Shown one piece after another: positions 32,202 to 41,342 of a stretch of DNA of 64,000 bases. The notes below the pieces were generated by a model, which was not told the origin of the DNA, ran no database searches, and saw only the letters and a list, made by a program, of their open reading frames with translations. A program made the position numbers and the translations under genes. The stretch comes from Clostridia bacterium (GTDB taxonomy: Bacteria > Bacillota > Clostridia > Christensenellales > Aristaeellaceae): assembly GCA_017428385.1 (NCBI GenBank), contig JAFRQX010000028.1, positions 29,688 to 93,687 on the forward strand. Direction: 5' to 3'. Every line of letters begins with the position of its first letter. Position 1 is the first letter of the stretch.

Positions 32202-34133
32202 ATGCAGTACATGAGCGAATTCTGTATCGCCGCGGTGGTGGGCACCGTGGTGCTTTTCGCGCTGTATTTCCTGAAGCGGAATTACGACACGCCGCATAAC
32301 CGGCTCTTTTTCTGTATGGTCGTGATCAACCTGGTCTGCTCCTCGCTGAATATCGTTTCCATCCACTCCATCGCGCACCCGGAGCAGTTCTCCGCCTTTA
32401 TGCGCGACGCGGTGAACCTGACCTATCTGTGGTTCTACAACCTGCTGGCCGGCGTTTTCCTGCTCTATGCCGACAACCTGACGAAGATCCCGCAGCTCAA
32501 AATCCCGGTGCGGATTTTCTTCTTTTCCATTCATCTGCTGGAAACATTCCTCATCTTCACTTCGCCCGTCACAAGGTGGATCGCCTACTTTGACGAGAGC
32601 CTGGTCTATCACCGGGGCATCCTTCATCCCGTTCTTTACGCCATCGCCTATTCGGAGATCCTGGCCGGCCTCATTTTCTACTTCGTCTGCCGCAAGCGCT
32701 TCAACCATTACCAGAAGATCTCCGTTTTCTGGTATGCCGTGGTCAATTTCGGCGCGCATGCCTTCCAGATGATTTTCCCCCGCTATGTCATCGGCAATTT
32801 CATCGCCACCCTGAGCCTGTTTTTCCTCTTCATCGCCTTTGAAAACCAGGCCTATTACCTTTTCCAGACCACCATGTGCTATAACCGCTACGCCTTTATC
32901 ACCACCATCCGCCGCCTGCAGAAGCGCCGGACGCCGTACCGGATTATGGCCCTGAACATGGATTATATCCGCACATCCGCCGTGGCCTCCCGGCCCTCCA
33001 CCATCGACCAGCTGACCATCATCCTCGCGGAGCGGGTGGACAGCGCCTTCCCCGGCAAGGTCTACGTCCTGTCCAATGAGTGCTTCGCCATCGTCGCGGA
33101 GGACGATTCCCCGGAGTGGGACCAGTCCGCCCGGGAGAAGGTGCAGGAGTATTTCTCCGTTCCCTTTGTCTTTACACAGCAGGATAAAACGGAAACCACC
33201 CGGATCTCGCCCCTCATCCGCACGATCCACGTCACGGAGCGCTTCCCGGACGGCTACGCCCTCCTGGATTACCTCACCGGCACGGAGAACACCTCTTCCG
33301 CCGCCCTCACGGACGAGGCGGTGGATATCGCCCTGGAGTCCATGCGCCATGAGCAGCAGATCCTGCATGTGATCGACAAGGCCCTGGAAAACAGATCCTT
33401 CAAAGTCTTTTACCAGCCCATCCTGGACGTGGCCTCAGGCACCTACTGCAGCGCGGAAGCCCTGATCCGCCTGCGGGACGGCAACGGATCCTTCGTCAAC
33501 CCGGAGGAGCTGATCCGCGTGGCGGAGAAAAACGGGCGCATCAACGCCGTGGGCCTGTTTGTGTTTGAGGAAGTCTGCCGCATGATCCGGGACCGGGATA
33601 CGAAGCACCTGGGCATCAGCTGCGTCCAGGTCAACCTGTCGCCCCGCCAGCTGCGGGAGCCGTCCCTCGCGGACGACCTGCTGGGTCTGCTGCGCAAGTA
33701 CGGCCTTTCCACGGACGCCATCAACCTGGAAATCACGGAAACCGCCGAGATCACCCGCCCGGAAAAGGAACAGGTGGTTTCCTTCATGGAGCGCATGCGG
33801 GCGGAAGGCGTCGCCTTCAGCCTGGATGATTACGGCTCCGGCTTTGCCACCATCGGTACCCTCCTGACCTATCCGGTGAACACCGTGAAGTTTGACCGGG
33901 ATATCCTCTGGAAGGCCATGACGGAGCCTTCCGCCATGACCCTCCTCAAAACCTCCCTCAGCGCGGTCCGCGGCATCGGCAAAAAGGCCGTGGTGGAAGG
34001 CGTGGAAACCAAGGAAATGGAGCAGATGCTCCGGGAAAACGACTGCGACTGCATGCAGGGCTTCCTCTTCTCCCGCCCCCTGGCGGAGGAAAACTTTATC
34101 CGCTTTATCCGGGAACACAATACGAAACAATAA
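32202..34133 (+). CDS. Membrane cyclic di-GMP phosphodiesterase (EAL)
   Basis: 643 residues from the ATG at 32202 (GGGAG upstream). Residues about 5-220 hold seven hydrophobic segments resembling a 7TM-type sensor. Residues about 230-385 are a divergent GGDEF-like region without a GGDEF motif. The EAL domain covers about 400-640 with SAEALIRLRDG (the EAL signature), NLEITET, FSLDDYGSGFATIGTL, VKFDRDIL, AVVEGVETKE and MQGFLFSRPL, all catalytic residues in place. It should cleave cyclic di-GMP to pGpG, opposing the GGDEF enzymes at 1.7-3.9 and 18.8 kb. Confidence 0.9.
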   Translation: MQYMSEFCIAAVVGTVVLFALYFLKRNYDTPHNRLFFCMVVINLVCSSLNIVSIHSIAHPEQFSAFMRDAVNLTYLWFYNLLAGVFLLYADNLTKIPQLKIPVRIFFFSIHLLETFLIFTSPVTRWIAYFDESLVYHRGILHPVLYAIAYSEILAGLIFYFVCRKRFNHYQKISVFWYAVVNFGAHAFQMIFPRYVIGNFIATLSLFFLFIAFENQAYYLFQTTMCYNRYAFITTIRRLQKRRTPYRIMALNMDYIRTSAVASRPSTIDQLTIILAERVDSAFPGKVYVLSNECFAIVAEDDSPEWDQSAREKVQEYFSVPFVFTQQDKTETTRISPLIRTIHVTERFPDGYALLDYLTGTENTSSAALTDEAVDIALESMRHEQQILHVIDKALENRSFKVFYQPILDVASGTYCSAEALIRLRDGNGSFVNPEELIRVAEKNGRINAVGLFVFEEVCRMIRDRDTKHLGISCVQVNLSPRQLREPSLADDLLGLLRKYGLSTDAINLEITETAEITRPEKEQVVSFMERMRAEGVAFSLDDYGSGFATIGTLLTYPVNTVKFDRDILWKAMTEPSAMTLLKTSLSAVRGIGKKAVVEGVETKEMEQMLRENDCDCMQGFLFSRPLAEENFIRFIREHNTKQ

Positions 34134-34143
34134 TTCATAATTC

Positions 34144-34212
34144 ATGTGACAAAGGGACAGACCAACTGTCACGTTCGTGGAATGTGACAGTTGGTCTGTC
34201 CCTTTGTCACAT
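34144..34212. repeat. 29-bp perfect inverted repeat, GTGACA family
   Basis: ATGTGACAAAGGGACAGACC begins a 29-base arm that is matched exactly by the opposite arm after an 11-base loop. It lies 11 bases after the EAL gene. This is the longest perfect hairpin seen in the window. Confidence 0.85.
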
Positions 34213-34229
34213 TCCTCCCCGCAACCTCC

Positions 34230-34395
34230 ACGTTGTCATCCTGAGCAAGCCCGCTTGCGGGCGCGTCGAATGGATCTCCCAGCCCGCTTGCCAGCGGGAA
34301 CGTCATCGGAACATCACAACGTTCAAAACAGTGTCATTCCGACGGAGCGTAGCGATTGGAGGAATCCCTTACTACGGTCGAAGACCGCATTCATT
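34230..34395. repeat. Dispersed GTCATCCTGAGCA repeats
   Basis: A GTCATCCTGAGCAAGCCCGC...TCGAATGGATCTCC copy is followed by a related GTCATTCCGACGGAGCGTAG...GGAATCCC form. No gene is supported from 34134 to 34570. Confidence 0.7.
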
Positions 34396-34570
34396 CAACA
34401 AAACCACTTCCGCCGCTGGAAGTGGTTTTTTCCACCATTGTTCATTGTTCATTATTCATTGTCATCGCGAAAAGCGATGACGAACCTTTCACTGCATGTT
34501 CACCCTCTTTTCACCATCAGGCGGTATGGTTCATCTGTACCGTAAGGTGCAAAAGAAAGGAAGATGAACC

Positions 34571-34825
34571 GTGAGCAAGGGAGAATTCATCAGGAAAATT
34601 GAAGATGCCTGGAAAATGGTCATCGCCATCAGCGGAAGAAAATTCCGGATTGTCCGGGATGAGGAGGACTGGCTCACCATTTCGGATGAGCAGCGCCAGA
34701 ATAAGGAAAAGCACTACTCCGACACCTATGACCTGGTAAGCCGGTACAAGATCGACGGCAAATCCCTCAGGGACTACATCGATGCCATCACCATCGAGGA
34801 ATACGTCGCTTTGCTCGACGCCTGA
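34571..34825 (+). CDS. Small cytoplasmic protein of unknown function
   Basis: 84 residues, from a GTG start chosen because AAAGGAAG lies 7-9 bases before it and no ATG in frame is near. It is charged and helical, with EIFIRKIEDAWK-like beginning (SKGEFIRKIEDAWKMV), no signal peptide and no cysteines. No family is recognised. It is a single gene closed by a perfect GGACAC hairpin. Confidence 0.6.
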   Translation: MSKGEFIRKIEDAWKMVIAISGRKFRIVRDEEDWLTISDEQRQNKEKHYSDTYDLVSRYKIDGKSLRDYIDAITIEEYVALLDA

Positions 34826-34830
34826 AAAAG

Positions 34831-34859
34831 TGGACACTGGGGACAGTCCCCAGTGTCCA
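34831..34859 (+). terminator. Perfect GGACAC hairpin
   Basis: TGGACACTGGGGAC and GTCCCCAGTGTCCA pair around a single base, six bases after a stop codon. No T run follows. Confidence 0.65.
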
Positions 34860-34879
34860 CCGGAACAACGACGCTTTCA

Positions 34880-35014
34880 CGCTGTCATCCTGAGCAAACG
34901 AAGTGCGTCGAAGGATCTCCCGGCCCGCCTGCTATCGGGAACCTGGTCGGAACATCTGGACTCAAAAAGTCTGGAATGCAGTAACTACAATTGTTAATTG
35001 TTAATTGTTAATTG
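34880..35014. repeat. GTCATCCTGAGCA repeat and AT-rich tandem units
   Basis: GTCATCCTGAGCAAACGAAG...GGATCTCC is followed by four AATTGTT units (34989-35014). Confidence 0.7.
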
Positions 35015-35054
35015 AAAAGCGGCCACTGGAGACTGTTCTCCAGTGGCCGCTTTT
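35015..35054 (-). terminator. Terminator of the sigma/anti-sigma operon
   Basis: AAAAGCGGCCACTGGAGA pairs with TCTCCAGTGGCCGCTTTT. This is a GGACAC-family variant in which both arms differ from the consensus but still pair. Confidence 0.75.
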
Positions 35055-35986
35055 CAAATCCCCTTCCTCTGCTTCCAGGCCACCCAGCCCAGCGTCAGCA
35101 GGGCGTAGCAGGCGGCGCCGATCAGAATAATGAAGCTCAGGTCATCCTCAAAGAAGAAGCTTCTTGCGTGGAAGCCTTTGGTCAGCACATGGGCGGCCAG
35201 ATAGGACACGGGCGCGAAGAAGATCTGGCGGAATACCGGCGCAACATCCTGGTTCCGGAACAGGAACCAGAGCAGTAAGGAAAGAGATGCCAAACAGCAG
35301 GCGAGGATCGCGTAGCTTCCCAAAGCCAGCCTGGGCAAGATGGTTACGCCGCCGCTCATCGGTTCGCCCCACAGCAGTTCCTGCCCGGAGCCGGAATCGT
35401 AAACCAGCCGGTCCGGAACCGGATAGAAGGTGAAGGTGGAATAGTCCCCGGTCAGCTTTTTGCCGGGATTCCTGCCCCAGCCCTGCATGATTGCGGTGAC
35501 TGTTCCATCCTCGTTTATTTCCTGCGCCGTATGGAGCCCGTTGATCTTGTTGTCAAACTGAATGGCCAGCACCTTTTCTTTCTGCTCGTCCGCATCGAGC
35601 GGGACGGGACTGCTGGTCCGCGTTTCAGCTTCTCCTCTTGTGGTGACGCCCGTTACCTTTACCAGCCCCTCTTCCCAGGTCACCTGGTGCCAGTCGTTAA
35701 ACCGGTGGAAAGCCGAACCAAGGAGGATAAAGACGCACAGCGCCGCAATCGCCGCGGTCATCCACCGCCGCTTGTTAATCATTTTTTTCAGGCTCAGCAG
35801 CGGTTTCGCCGTATCGACGGCCGGTGCGGCCGGCGCGGCGGCTTCCGCTCTGATCTCTTCCAGCTTTTTGCTGCATTCCGGGCATTCTTCCAGGTGCTCG
35901 TCCACCAGGGCGTGCGTCTCTTCCTCAATCATGTTTTCCGCGTACAGCGGCAGCAAATCCCGGACCACAGCGCATGGGATTTTCAT
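35054..35986 (-). CDS. Zinc-finger anti-sigma factor
   Basis: 310 residues. The N-terminal zf-HC2 part contains LVDEHLEECPECSKKLEEI, giving the H-x3-C-x2-C zinc site that binds ECF sigma factors. A membrane helix lies at about 76-96 (WMTAAIAALCVFILLGSAF), and further hydrophobic segments near 225-245 and 280-300 make a multi-pass C-terminal half. It lies two bases after the sigma gene, so both are co-transcribed. The protein would hold the sigma factor inactive; the zinc site suggests redox or stress control. Confidence 0.85.
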   Translation of the reverse strand: MKIPCAVVRDLLPLYAENMIEEETHALVDEHLEECPECSKKLEEIRAEAAAPAAPAVDTAKPLLSLKKMINKRRWMTAAIAALCVFILLGSAFHRFNDWHQVTWEEGLVKVTGVTTRGEAETRTSSPVPLDADEQKEKVLAIQFDNKINGLHTAQEINEDGTVTAIMQGWGRNPGKKLTGDYSTFTFYPVPDRLVYDSGSGQELLWGEPMSGGVTILPRLALGSYAILACCLASLSLLLWFLFRNQDVAPVFRQIFFAPVSYLAAHVLTKGFHARSFFFEDDLSFIILIGAACYALLTLGWVAWKQRKGI

Positions 35987-35988
35987 GC

Positions 35989-36474
35989 TTATTCCCCCAT
36001 TTCCTTTCTGATCATCGCACGGGCCCGGTGGTAGACCACGCAGGCCCAGTTGTCTGTTTTACCGAATAGCTCGCCGATATCCCGGAAGCTGAGCTGGCCC
36101 AGGGTCCGCAGGGTGAAAACCTCCCTGTACGGCTCCTCCAGGCGGTGCAGCAACCGGTGAACGTGCATGCTCTGATCCTGCCGCATAATGGATTCCTCCG
36201 GCCCGGGCGAATCATCGGAAAAGGTCTCTGCGTCGCTGAGCGGCTGCTCTTTCCTTTTCCGCTGTTCTGATATCCAGAGGTTCCTTGCGATGGAGCACAG
36301 CCAGGTCTTCAGGCTGCTTTTTCCCTGGAACTGGTCCAGGTTCCGCAGTGCCCTGAAGAAGGTTTCCTGGGTTATTTCCTCGGCGATGGCCTGGTTCCCG
36401 GAGAGGGAAAGCACATACCGGTATACCGGATCAAAATAATCCCGGTAGATCCGGTCAAAAGAACCGTTCTGCAT
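35989..36474 (-). CDS. ECF-type RNA polymerase sigma factor
   Basis: 161 residues from the ATG at 36474 (AAAGGAGG 10 bases upstream). Region 2 at about 8-75 includes YRDYFDPVYRYVLSLSG, AEEITQETFFRALRNL and KTWLCSIARNLWISEQRK. Region 4 at about 110-158 has REVFTLRTLGQLSFRDIGEL followed by the recognition helix. It is coded with a zinc-finger anti-sigma factor two bases downstream. The regulon is unknown; sigma/anti-sigma operons commonly activate their own promoter. Confidence 0.9.
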   Translation of the reverse strand: MQNGSFDRIYRDYFDPVYRYVLSLSGNQAIAEEITQETFFRALRNLDQFQGKSSLKTWLCSIARNLWISEQRKRKEQPLSDAETFSDDSPGPEESIMRQDQSMHVHRLLHRLEEPYREVFTLRTLGQLSFRDIGELFGKTDNWACVVYHRARAMIRKEMGE

Positions 36475-36553
36475 CTGCTTTCTCCCTCCTTTCACTTTGT
36501 TAGACGCACAATCTCAGAAAATCTTACAAAAAAATAAGAAATAAATCAAAAAC

Positions 36554-36580
36554 GGACCCTGGAGACTGTCTCCAGGGTCC
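36554..36580. repeat. GGACAC-family hairpin with changed arms
   Basis: GGACCCTGGAGAC pairs with GTCTCCAGGGTCC. Compared with the common form both arms have changed together, keeping the stem. Confidence 0.7.
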
Positions 36581-36661
36581 ATGTTCCCCCAGTGTCCGCT
36601 TTCACGATGGAAACCTAATCGGTACACCATCGCGCAAAATACCTGGTCCAGGAGTAACTAC

Positions 36662-36733
36662 AATTGTTAATTGTTCATTGTTAATTGTTCATTTGGCGAA
36701 GCTACTGTTGTTCATTATTAATTGTTAATTGCA
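36662..36733. repeat. AT-rich AATTGTT/CATTGTT tandem units
   Basis: Runs of TTAATTGTTCATTG-type units lie between the sigma operon promoter and the LRR gene terminator. The 36475-36748 stretch has no gene. Confidence 0.6.
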
Positions 36734-36768
36734 AGAGAACACTGGAGACTATTCTCCAGTGTTCTCTT
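36734..36768 (-). terminator. Terminator of the LRR gene
   Basis: AAGAGAACACTGGAGA pairs with TCTCCAGTGTTCTCTT; another GGACAC-family variant with compensatory changes. Confidence 0.65.
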
Positions 36769-38485
36769 TATACCCCTTCGGATAAACCGGCAGCCTTTTC
36801 CCGGTGCTCAGGACAAGATCCTCCTCGTTTGCGTCCACGGTGGAAAACTCTTCTTCCTCCACCTCGACCCAGTCTCCCTCTTCATCCCTTTCCATATGCT
36901 CCGCATAGGAGTATACAAGCTTCTCACCTTCCACGCGGCATTTCCACACATCCTCGTCTTCGAACCAAAGATAGCCTGTCACATAGGTGGCCTCCTTCAG
37001 TGTGAGGGTCCGGGCGTCAAACCAGTAATCCACGGCGTTGTCCACATCCGGATCGCTTGGATCCGGCAGGATGATCCGCAGATAATCCTCCCCGAAGTAT
37101 GCCAGCATCACCGGCAGGCTGCTCACTTCCAGGAACTGTTCGTTCACCCACTGCAGCTCCCATTCCCCGTTCAGGGCTTCAAAGCCGCACAGCAGGGTTT
37201 TTCCGCTGTTCCGGAACACGGCCACCGCATGATCCAGGTTGTATGCCACCAGCGGCTTGACCGCCATCCATTTCAGGCCCGGATTGTAACAGATCTCCGC
37301 CTCCGGGTATCCGCTTTCCCGCATCACCCGCGTGCACACTTCCGCGTATCCTTCCGCATCCATGCTTTCCACACCCTGGGGAGAGATCACATGCGGATAA
37401 TTTTTCACCCACTCTGCCGCCGGTGTTCCTTCATGGGCGTGCATTACAACGGTAAAGTCGGCAATTCCCCAGTCGTTCCAGCCGAAAGCCAGGTCACTTT
37501 TGTCTTCAAGGTCTATTTCTTCTCCATCTTCGCCGTACAAGGTAAACCGGATGTCATGATCCGGCCAGTATATGTCTGATACCTTATAGAGGAAGCACAA
37601 TGCTTCCTGACCGATTTTGGTAACGCCGTCCGGAATGCGGATTGTTCCCTGGAGCTGCGTGTTTCCTTCCAGCATTCCGCCCGGTATCTCTGTCAGCCCC
37701 TCGGGAATCTTCAGCTCCTCTAACACCCAGTTATCCCGGAATGCGCAGACACCGATATACTTCATCTTTTTCGGAAGGCGTATCCGTTTGATTTCCACGG
37801 TTTCCATAAAAGCACAGTCATCGATTACCTGCACGCTGTCAGGCACAAACACGCCGGTCAGTTCGTTGTTGTGGTAAAAAGCATACTCGCAGATTTCTTC
37901 CGTCCCGTCCGGGATCACGTATCCCCCCTGTTTGCTCCGGGGGCACGCGATCAGCTTCTTCCTGTCTTTGGAAAACAGTACGCCGTCTATGTCACAGCAG
38001 AAAGGGTTGTCAGGATCCACTTCAATTCTTTCCAGAGCAGGACAGCCTTCAAACTGATCATAACAGTTTTCCCGATATTCCCGGGTTTCCTCATCTTCCT
38101 TATCCCACCAGGAAAGGAACGAAGCGGGAAGCTTCAGCACTTTCAGGTTTTCCGGATAGTCAAATGCGGCCCAGATCCGTTCAACGCCTTCCGGAACAGT
38201 GTATTCCTCTTCCGTCCGGCCATTGGGATACATCAGCATCCTTTTCCCGTCTTTGGAGAAAAGCACCCCGTCAATCGAGCAAAAGGCCTCATTGCCTTCC
38301 TCGACAAAAACATCCGTAACGCTTTTATCGCTGAGCTGCTCCCAATAGTCGCGCAGCTCGCGTGCTTCCTTCGGGAGGGTCACGGAGTGTTTGGTCTCCT
38401 CAGCGCATCCAGCCTGAACCAGGAAAAGAACACATACTGCCAGAACAGCCAGAACCAGCCTGCGGATTGCTTTCATGCTTTTCAT
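36749..38485 (-). CDS. Secreted BspA-like leucine-rich repeat protein
   Basis: 578 residues from the ATG at 38485 (GGGAGGA 7 bases upstream). Signal peptide at about 1-28, ending LFLVQAGCAEE; the Cys there is not in a good lipobox. Two CSIDGVLFSKDGK... units appear near 75 and 170, each opening a block of LRR_5 repeats such as VQVIDDCAFMETVEIKRIRLP and MKYIGVCAFRDNWVLEELKIP up to about 320. The C-terminal 250 residues are a different, unrecognised domain. Such proteins bind host or plant surfaces or other cells. The stop overlaps the terminator hairpin. Confidence 0.8.
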   Translation of the reverse strand: MKSMKAIRRLVLAVLAVCVLFLVQAGCAEETKHSVTLPKEARELRDYWEQLSDKSVTDVFVEEGNEAFCSIDGVLFSKDGKRMLMYPNGRTEEEYTVPEGVERIWAAFDYPENLKVLKLPASFLSWWDKEDEETREYRENCYDQFEGCPALERIEVDPDNPFCCDIDGVLFSKDRKKLIACPRSKQGGYVIPDGTEEICEYAFYHNNELTGVFVPDSVQVIDDCAFMETVEIKRIRLPKKMKYIGVCAFRDNWVLEELKIPEGLTEIPGGMLEGNTQLQGTIRIPDGVTKIGQEALCFLYKVSDIYWPDHDIRFTLYGEDGEEIDLEDKSDLAFGWNDWGIADFTVVMHAHEGTPAAEWVKNYPHVISPQGVESMDAEGYAEVCTRVMRESGYPEAEICYNPGLKWMAVKPLVAYNLDHAVAVFRNSGKTLLCGFEALNGEWELQWVNEQFLEVSSLPVMLAYFGEDYLRIILPDPSDPDVDNAVDYWFDARTLTLKEATYVTGYLWFEDEDVWKCRVEGEKLVYSYAEHMERDEEGDWVEVEEEEFSTVDANEEDLVLSTGKRLPVYPKGYKENTGE

Positions 38486-38650
38486 ATACAGTTCCTCCCG
38501 CTTGTTGTGATGTGGGGAAACGCCTCTTTGCCCATAGAACGAAATATATAGTCTTTCGATTCCTTGCTGCTGCAACCTCAGTTGCAGCCGCAACTCTCCA
38601 CTCATCACTCTACACTTTTCACTTATAACCTTCAACTGCTCGGCACATCA

Positions 38651-38689
38651 AAAGAACAGAGCCTGCCCAAACAGCAGGCTCTGTTCTTT
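38651..38689. terminator. AGAGCCTGC-family terminator
   Basis: AAAGAACAGAGCCTGC and GCAGGCTCTGTTCTTT form a 16-bp perfect stem. In the minus direction it follows the PepSY gene and a weaker GTTGACAGGAGAAC hairpin at 38708-38734. Confidence 0.8.
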
Positions 38690-38740
38690 ATTCACCGGAT
38701 GAAAAAGTTGACAGGAGAACCGTCCCCTTGTCAAGTTTGT

Positions 38741-40813
38741 TCATTCTGCCGGCTTTTCTTCCGTTGCCGAGGAATCCGTTTCCTCGCAGCGGAGCACATT
38801 GCCGTTTTCGTCCAGTTCCACTTCGTAGCTCTTCATGCCCTTCCAGCGCCCGATGTACCGCACGGTCAGGCCGTCCACCTCCAGGTCCCAGTTTTCCCAG
38901 TCGTGGATCAGGTCATAGGAATTCTTCCAGTAGACGTTTTCAGGCACGTACCGCTCAATGATCGCCTTCATGGCCACATAAGCTGACCCTTCCATTTCCA
39001 GTTCCAGCCTCCGCCAGGTTTCCGGCAGGGTGTAGGATTCATAAGTCGGCGTAAAGTCGGTCGTGTGTTTCAGGGAAAACACGGTTTCACCGGTCTCTGC
39101 GTCAATCCCGATGATCTTGGTGGGACCGGGCATAGTGTATCTCATGATCCATACGGGATGGGGCTGGGCGTCCACCAGCACGCAGGAATTTACAAACGCA
39201 CCTTTATAGCCGGTCGCTTGCTTTCCCAGCTCCTGTGCCTGCGCGTGCTGTATGCTCACGGAGCTTTCCTCCGGATAGCGAGTGGCCTTCAGGATTTTGC
39301 CCTCAATCTTTTCCGGGTTCAGCTCTTTCATATCCTGCTCCAGCAGCACCCATATGGACTGGTCCCAGATGCCGTATCCGTAGGCATTCTTATACAGGTC
39401 AAACAGGTTATCCCCGTTGTATGAAGCGGGTACCTCGGTGACTACGCTGGAGGTTCCGTCCTGATTGAGCCGGAATGTGAAACCGCCGTGATGCGGATTC
39501 CTGGTTTCGAAATAAATACTGTTATCTGTTTTGCTTCTGGAAATGGAATATTCTTTCTCGTCCAGCGGGTCACCCAGCCTGGGATACTGCTCCCGGATGA
39601 TTTTCACTGCCTCCGGGAGCAGATCTTCCATCTTCATCAGGCCTTCCCGGGTTTTGTTATAGGCTCCTTCCGCAATATAAGCCATGGCTTTGGAATCGTC
39701 ATGCAGGTCATATTGCCGCAGGCTGCGGACCTCTCCGGTTGTACTGTCCAGGCTGACCGTGTATGATTCAATTTTTTCAGGATCCCGAATACTCCTGACG
39801 CTTTTCACCGGCGCGTGGATTACCAGGGTCACCAGCCAGGTGCGCTCGCCTTCGTATTCCGTCAGCACGGCGCTGTCAAAGGCGGCGCGTTCCTTGCCCA
39901 GGGCTTCCTTCGCAATCCGGATGGCGTCCTCCCGGGAAATATCCGACGCTTCGATCGCAGGATAGTTTGTCATCCGGTACCCTTCATAGTCCATGTTCAT
40001 GGACAAGCCCGGCTCCATCTCCGCGCCCAGCATCAGCTCATGGTATTTTGTCCAGTATTCCTGCGGCCAGGTTTTCTCCCATCCGTACAGGCCTGTGAAA
40101 GCCATTTCCAGCCGAAAAGCGGTATAAGGCTTTTCAGGGTTGGGCAGGTTCATGTATGATGAAAACCCTTTTGCCGCACTTTCATCCGGATTGCTGTCGT
40201 CGAACCTGATAACATAATATCCGTGTTCGATATCTTTCGGATACAGCGATACAGTCCACTCGTCTCTCTCTCTTCCTTTTTCGAAGCGGACAGAAAGATC
40301 CCAGATGTTCCGGTCCTCCAGGGGCTGATCCGTTTCGTACAGCTCCCGGATTTTTTTCATGGCAAAGGCTTCCGCTTCTTCCAGGGACATATTGTCTTCT
40401 CCCGGCACATCCGGGAGTATGCTTATGACGTGGCTGATCGCGTATTCCTGTTCGGCGTACCAGTCCTTCTGCTCCTGTGTCCATATGCCGTAGCGCCCGT
40501 CGAATGCCCGGGAGCAGACATCATGGAGCAAATAGCTTTCATAATAACCCAGGCCGTTCTGCAGGTACTGCATGATCGCATCGTTCTCTTTATACGTGAT
40601 CCCGTTTTCCGCCAGCACCCGCATAATTTCAGCCAGCTGTTCATGGGTGTACACGTCATAGACCGCGTAAGGATCCGTATCGTTTGCCAGGGCCAGCGGA
40701 ACAATCACCTGTTCCACAATTTCCTGCACCGTCAGTGAACCGCCGGCAGATACAGGAACACTGCCAACCATCAGTACCAGGGCCAGCACCAGACCGATCA
40801 ACCGTTTATACAT
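38741..40813 (-). CDS. Secreted PepSY-like repeat protein, intact copy
   Basis: 690 residues from the ATG at 40813 (AAGGAGG upstream). Signal peptide at 1-25 (GSVPVSA before GGSLTVQE). Several PepSY-like units follow: REDAIRIAKEALGKER with YTVSLDSTTGEVRSL near 320-390, and IIGIDAETGETVFSL with later strands near 570-600. PepSY domains occur in secreted peptidase inhibitors and sensors. No catalytic motif or wall anchor is seen. The gene, its upstream 100 bases and its two downstream hairpins are duplicated in the locus at 41.3-43.4 kb. Confidence 0.75.
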   Translation of the reverse strand: MYKRLIGLVLALVLMVGSVPVSAGGSLTVQEIVEQVIVPLALANDTDPYAVYDVYTHEQLAEIMRVLAENGITYKENDAIMQYLQNGLGYYESYLLHDVCSRAFDGRYGIWTQEQKDWYAEQEYAISHVISILPDVPGEDNMSLEEAEAFAMKKIRELYETDQPLEDRNIWDLSVRFEKGRERDEWTVSLYPKDIEHGYYVIRFDDSNPDESAAKGFSSYMNLPNPEKPYTAFRLEMAFTGLYGWEKTWPQEYWTKYHELMLGAEMEPGLSMNMDYEGYRMTNYPAIEASDISREDAIRIAKEALGKERAAFDSAVLTEYEGERTWLVTLVIHAPVKSVRSIRDPEKIESYTVSLDSTTGEVRSLRQYDLHDDSKAMAYIAEGAYNKTREGLMKMEDLLPEAVKIIREQYPRLGDPLDEKEYSISRSKTDNSIYFETRNPHHGGFTFRLNQDGTSSVVTEVPASYNGDNLFDLYKNAYGYGIWDQSIWVLLEQDMKELNPEKIEGKILKATRYPEESSVSIQHAQAQELGKQATGYKGAFVNSCVLVDAQPHPVWIMRYTMPGPTKIIGIDAETGETVFSLKHTTDFTPTYESYTLPETWRRLELEMEGSAYVAMKAIIERYVPENVYWKNSYDLIHDWENWDLEVDGLTVRYIGRWKGMKSYEVELDENGNVLRCEETDSSATEEKPAE

Positions 40814-41049
40814 CCTTTTCCTCCTTCCGCCCCAACCCGGGACAGGACAAAAGACGGGTTTCATTCCGGTTATATAACGATCCGGGAAGTTGTTTTCTTG
40901 CAGGCACCGGGATGCCTCCATATTGTGGAAGATGTATGACAAATGGTATAATAAATTTAAGAAGAACGATGCGGCTGGTTTCTCATTGACGATAAAAAAG
41001 AAGGTTGTTTGTTTCCTGATGTGAACCGTGATGAAAGAATGAGGTTTGT

Positions 41050-41169
41050 ATGAACTGCGAACCGGAAGAAGAACGGGATACGGAATGTGAAGAGGAAGAG
41101 GAAGAACTGTTCCTGCTTGACCGGGAAACTTTCTATGATTTGCTGATGGAGCAGCAGGAACAGATGTAG
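41050..41169 (+). CDS. Possible 39-residue acidic microprotein
   Basis: ATG at 41050 with AGGT eight bases upstream opens a 39-codon frame. Residues 4-20 are almost all Glu or Asp, followed by LFLLDRETFYDLLMEQQEQM, an amphipathic helix. It sits between the two PepSY paralogues on the opposite strand. The product may be real, but short acidic frames can occur by chance; a weak ribosome-binding site lowers confidence. Confidence 0.4.
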   Translation: MNCEPEEERDTECEEEEEELFLLDRETFYDLLMEQQEQM

Positions 41170-41260
41170 TACTGTGTTTTTATATACTGCAGGAGACGGG
41201 AAAAAAGGGAACGCGGCACACTACCTCCACGGGAACAACAGCAAACCAAACAAAGAACGC

Positions 41261-41296
41261 AAAAAGACAGAGCCTGCGAAAGCAGGCCCTGTTCTT
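41261..41296. terminator. AGAGCCTGC-family terminator
   Basis: AAGACAGAGCCTGC pairs with GCAGGCCCTGTTCTT with small mismatches around GAAA. Read on the minus strand it ends CTCTGTCTTTTT, a good T run after the PepSY pseudogene. Confidence 0.75.
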
Positions 41297-41342
41297 ATGT
41301 ACCGAAAAAAGTTGTCAGGAGAACCGTCCCGGTGTCCACTTG

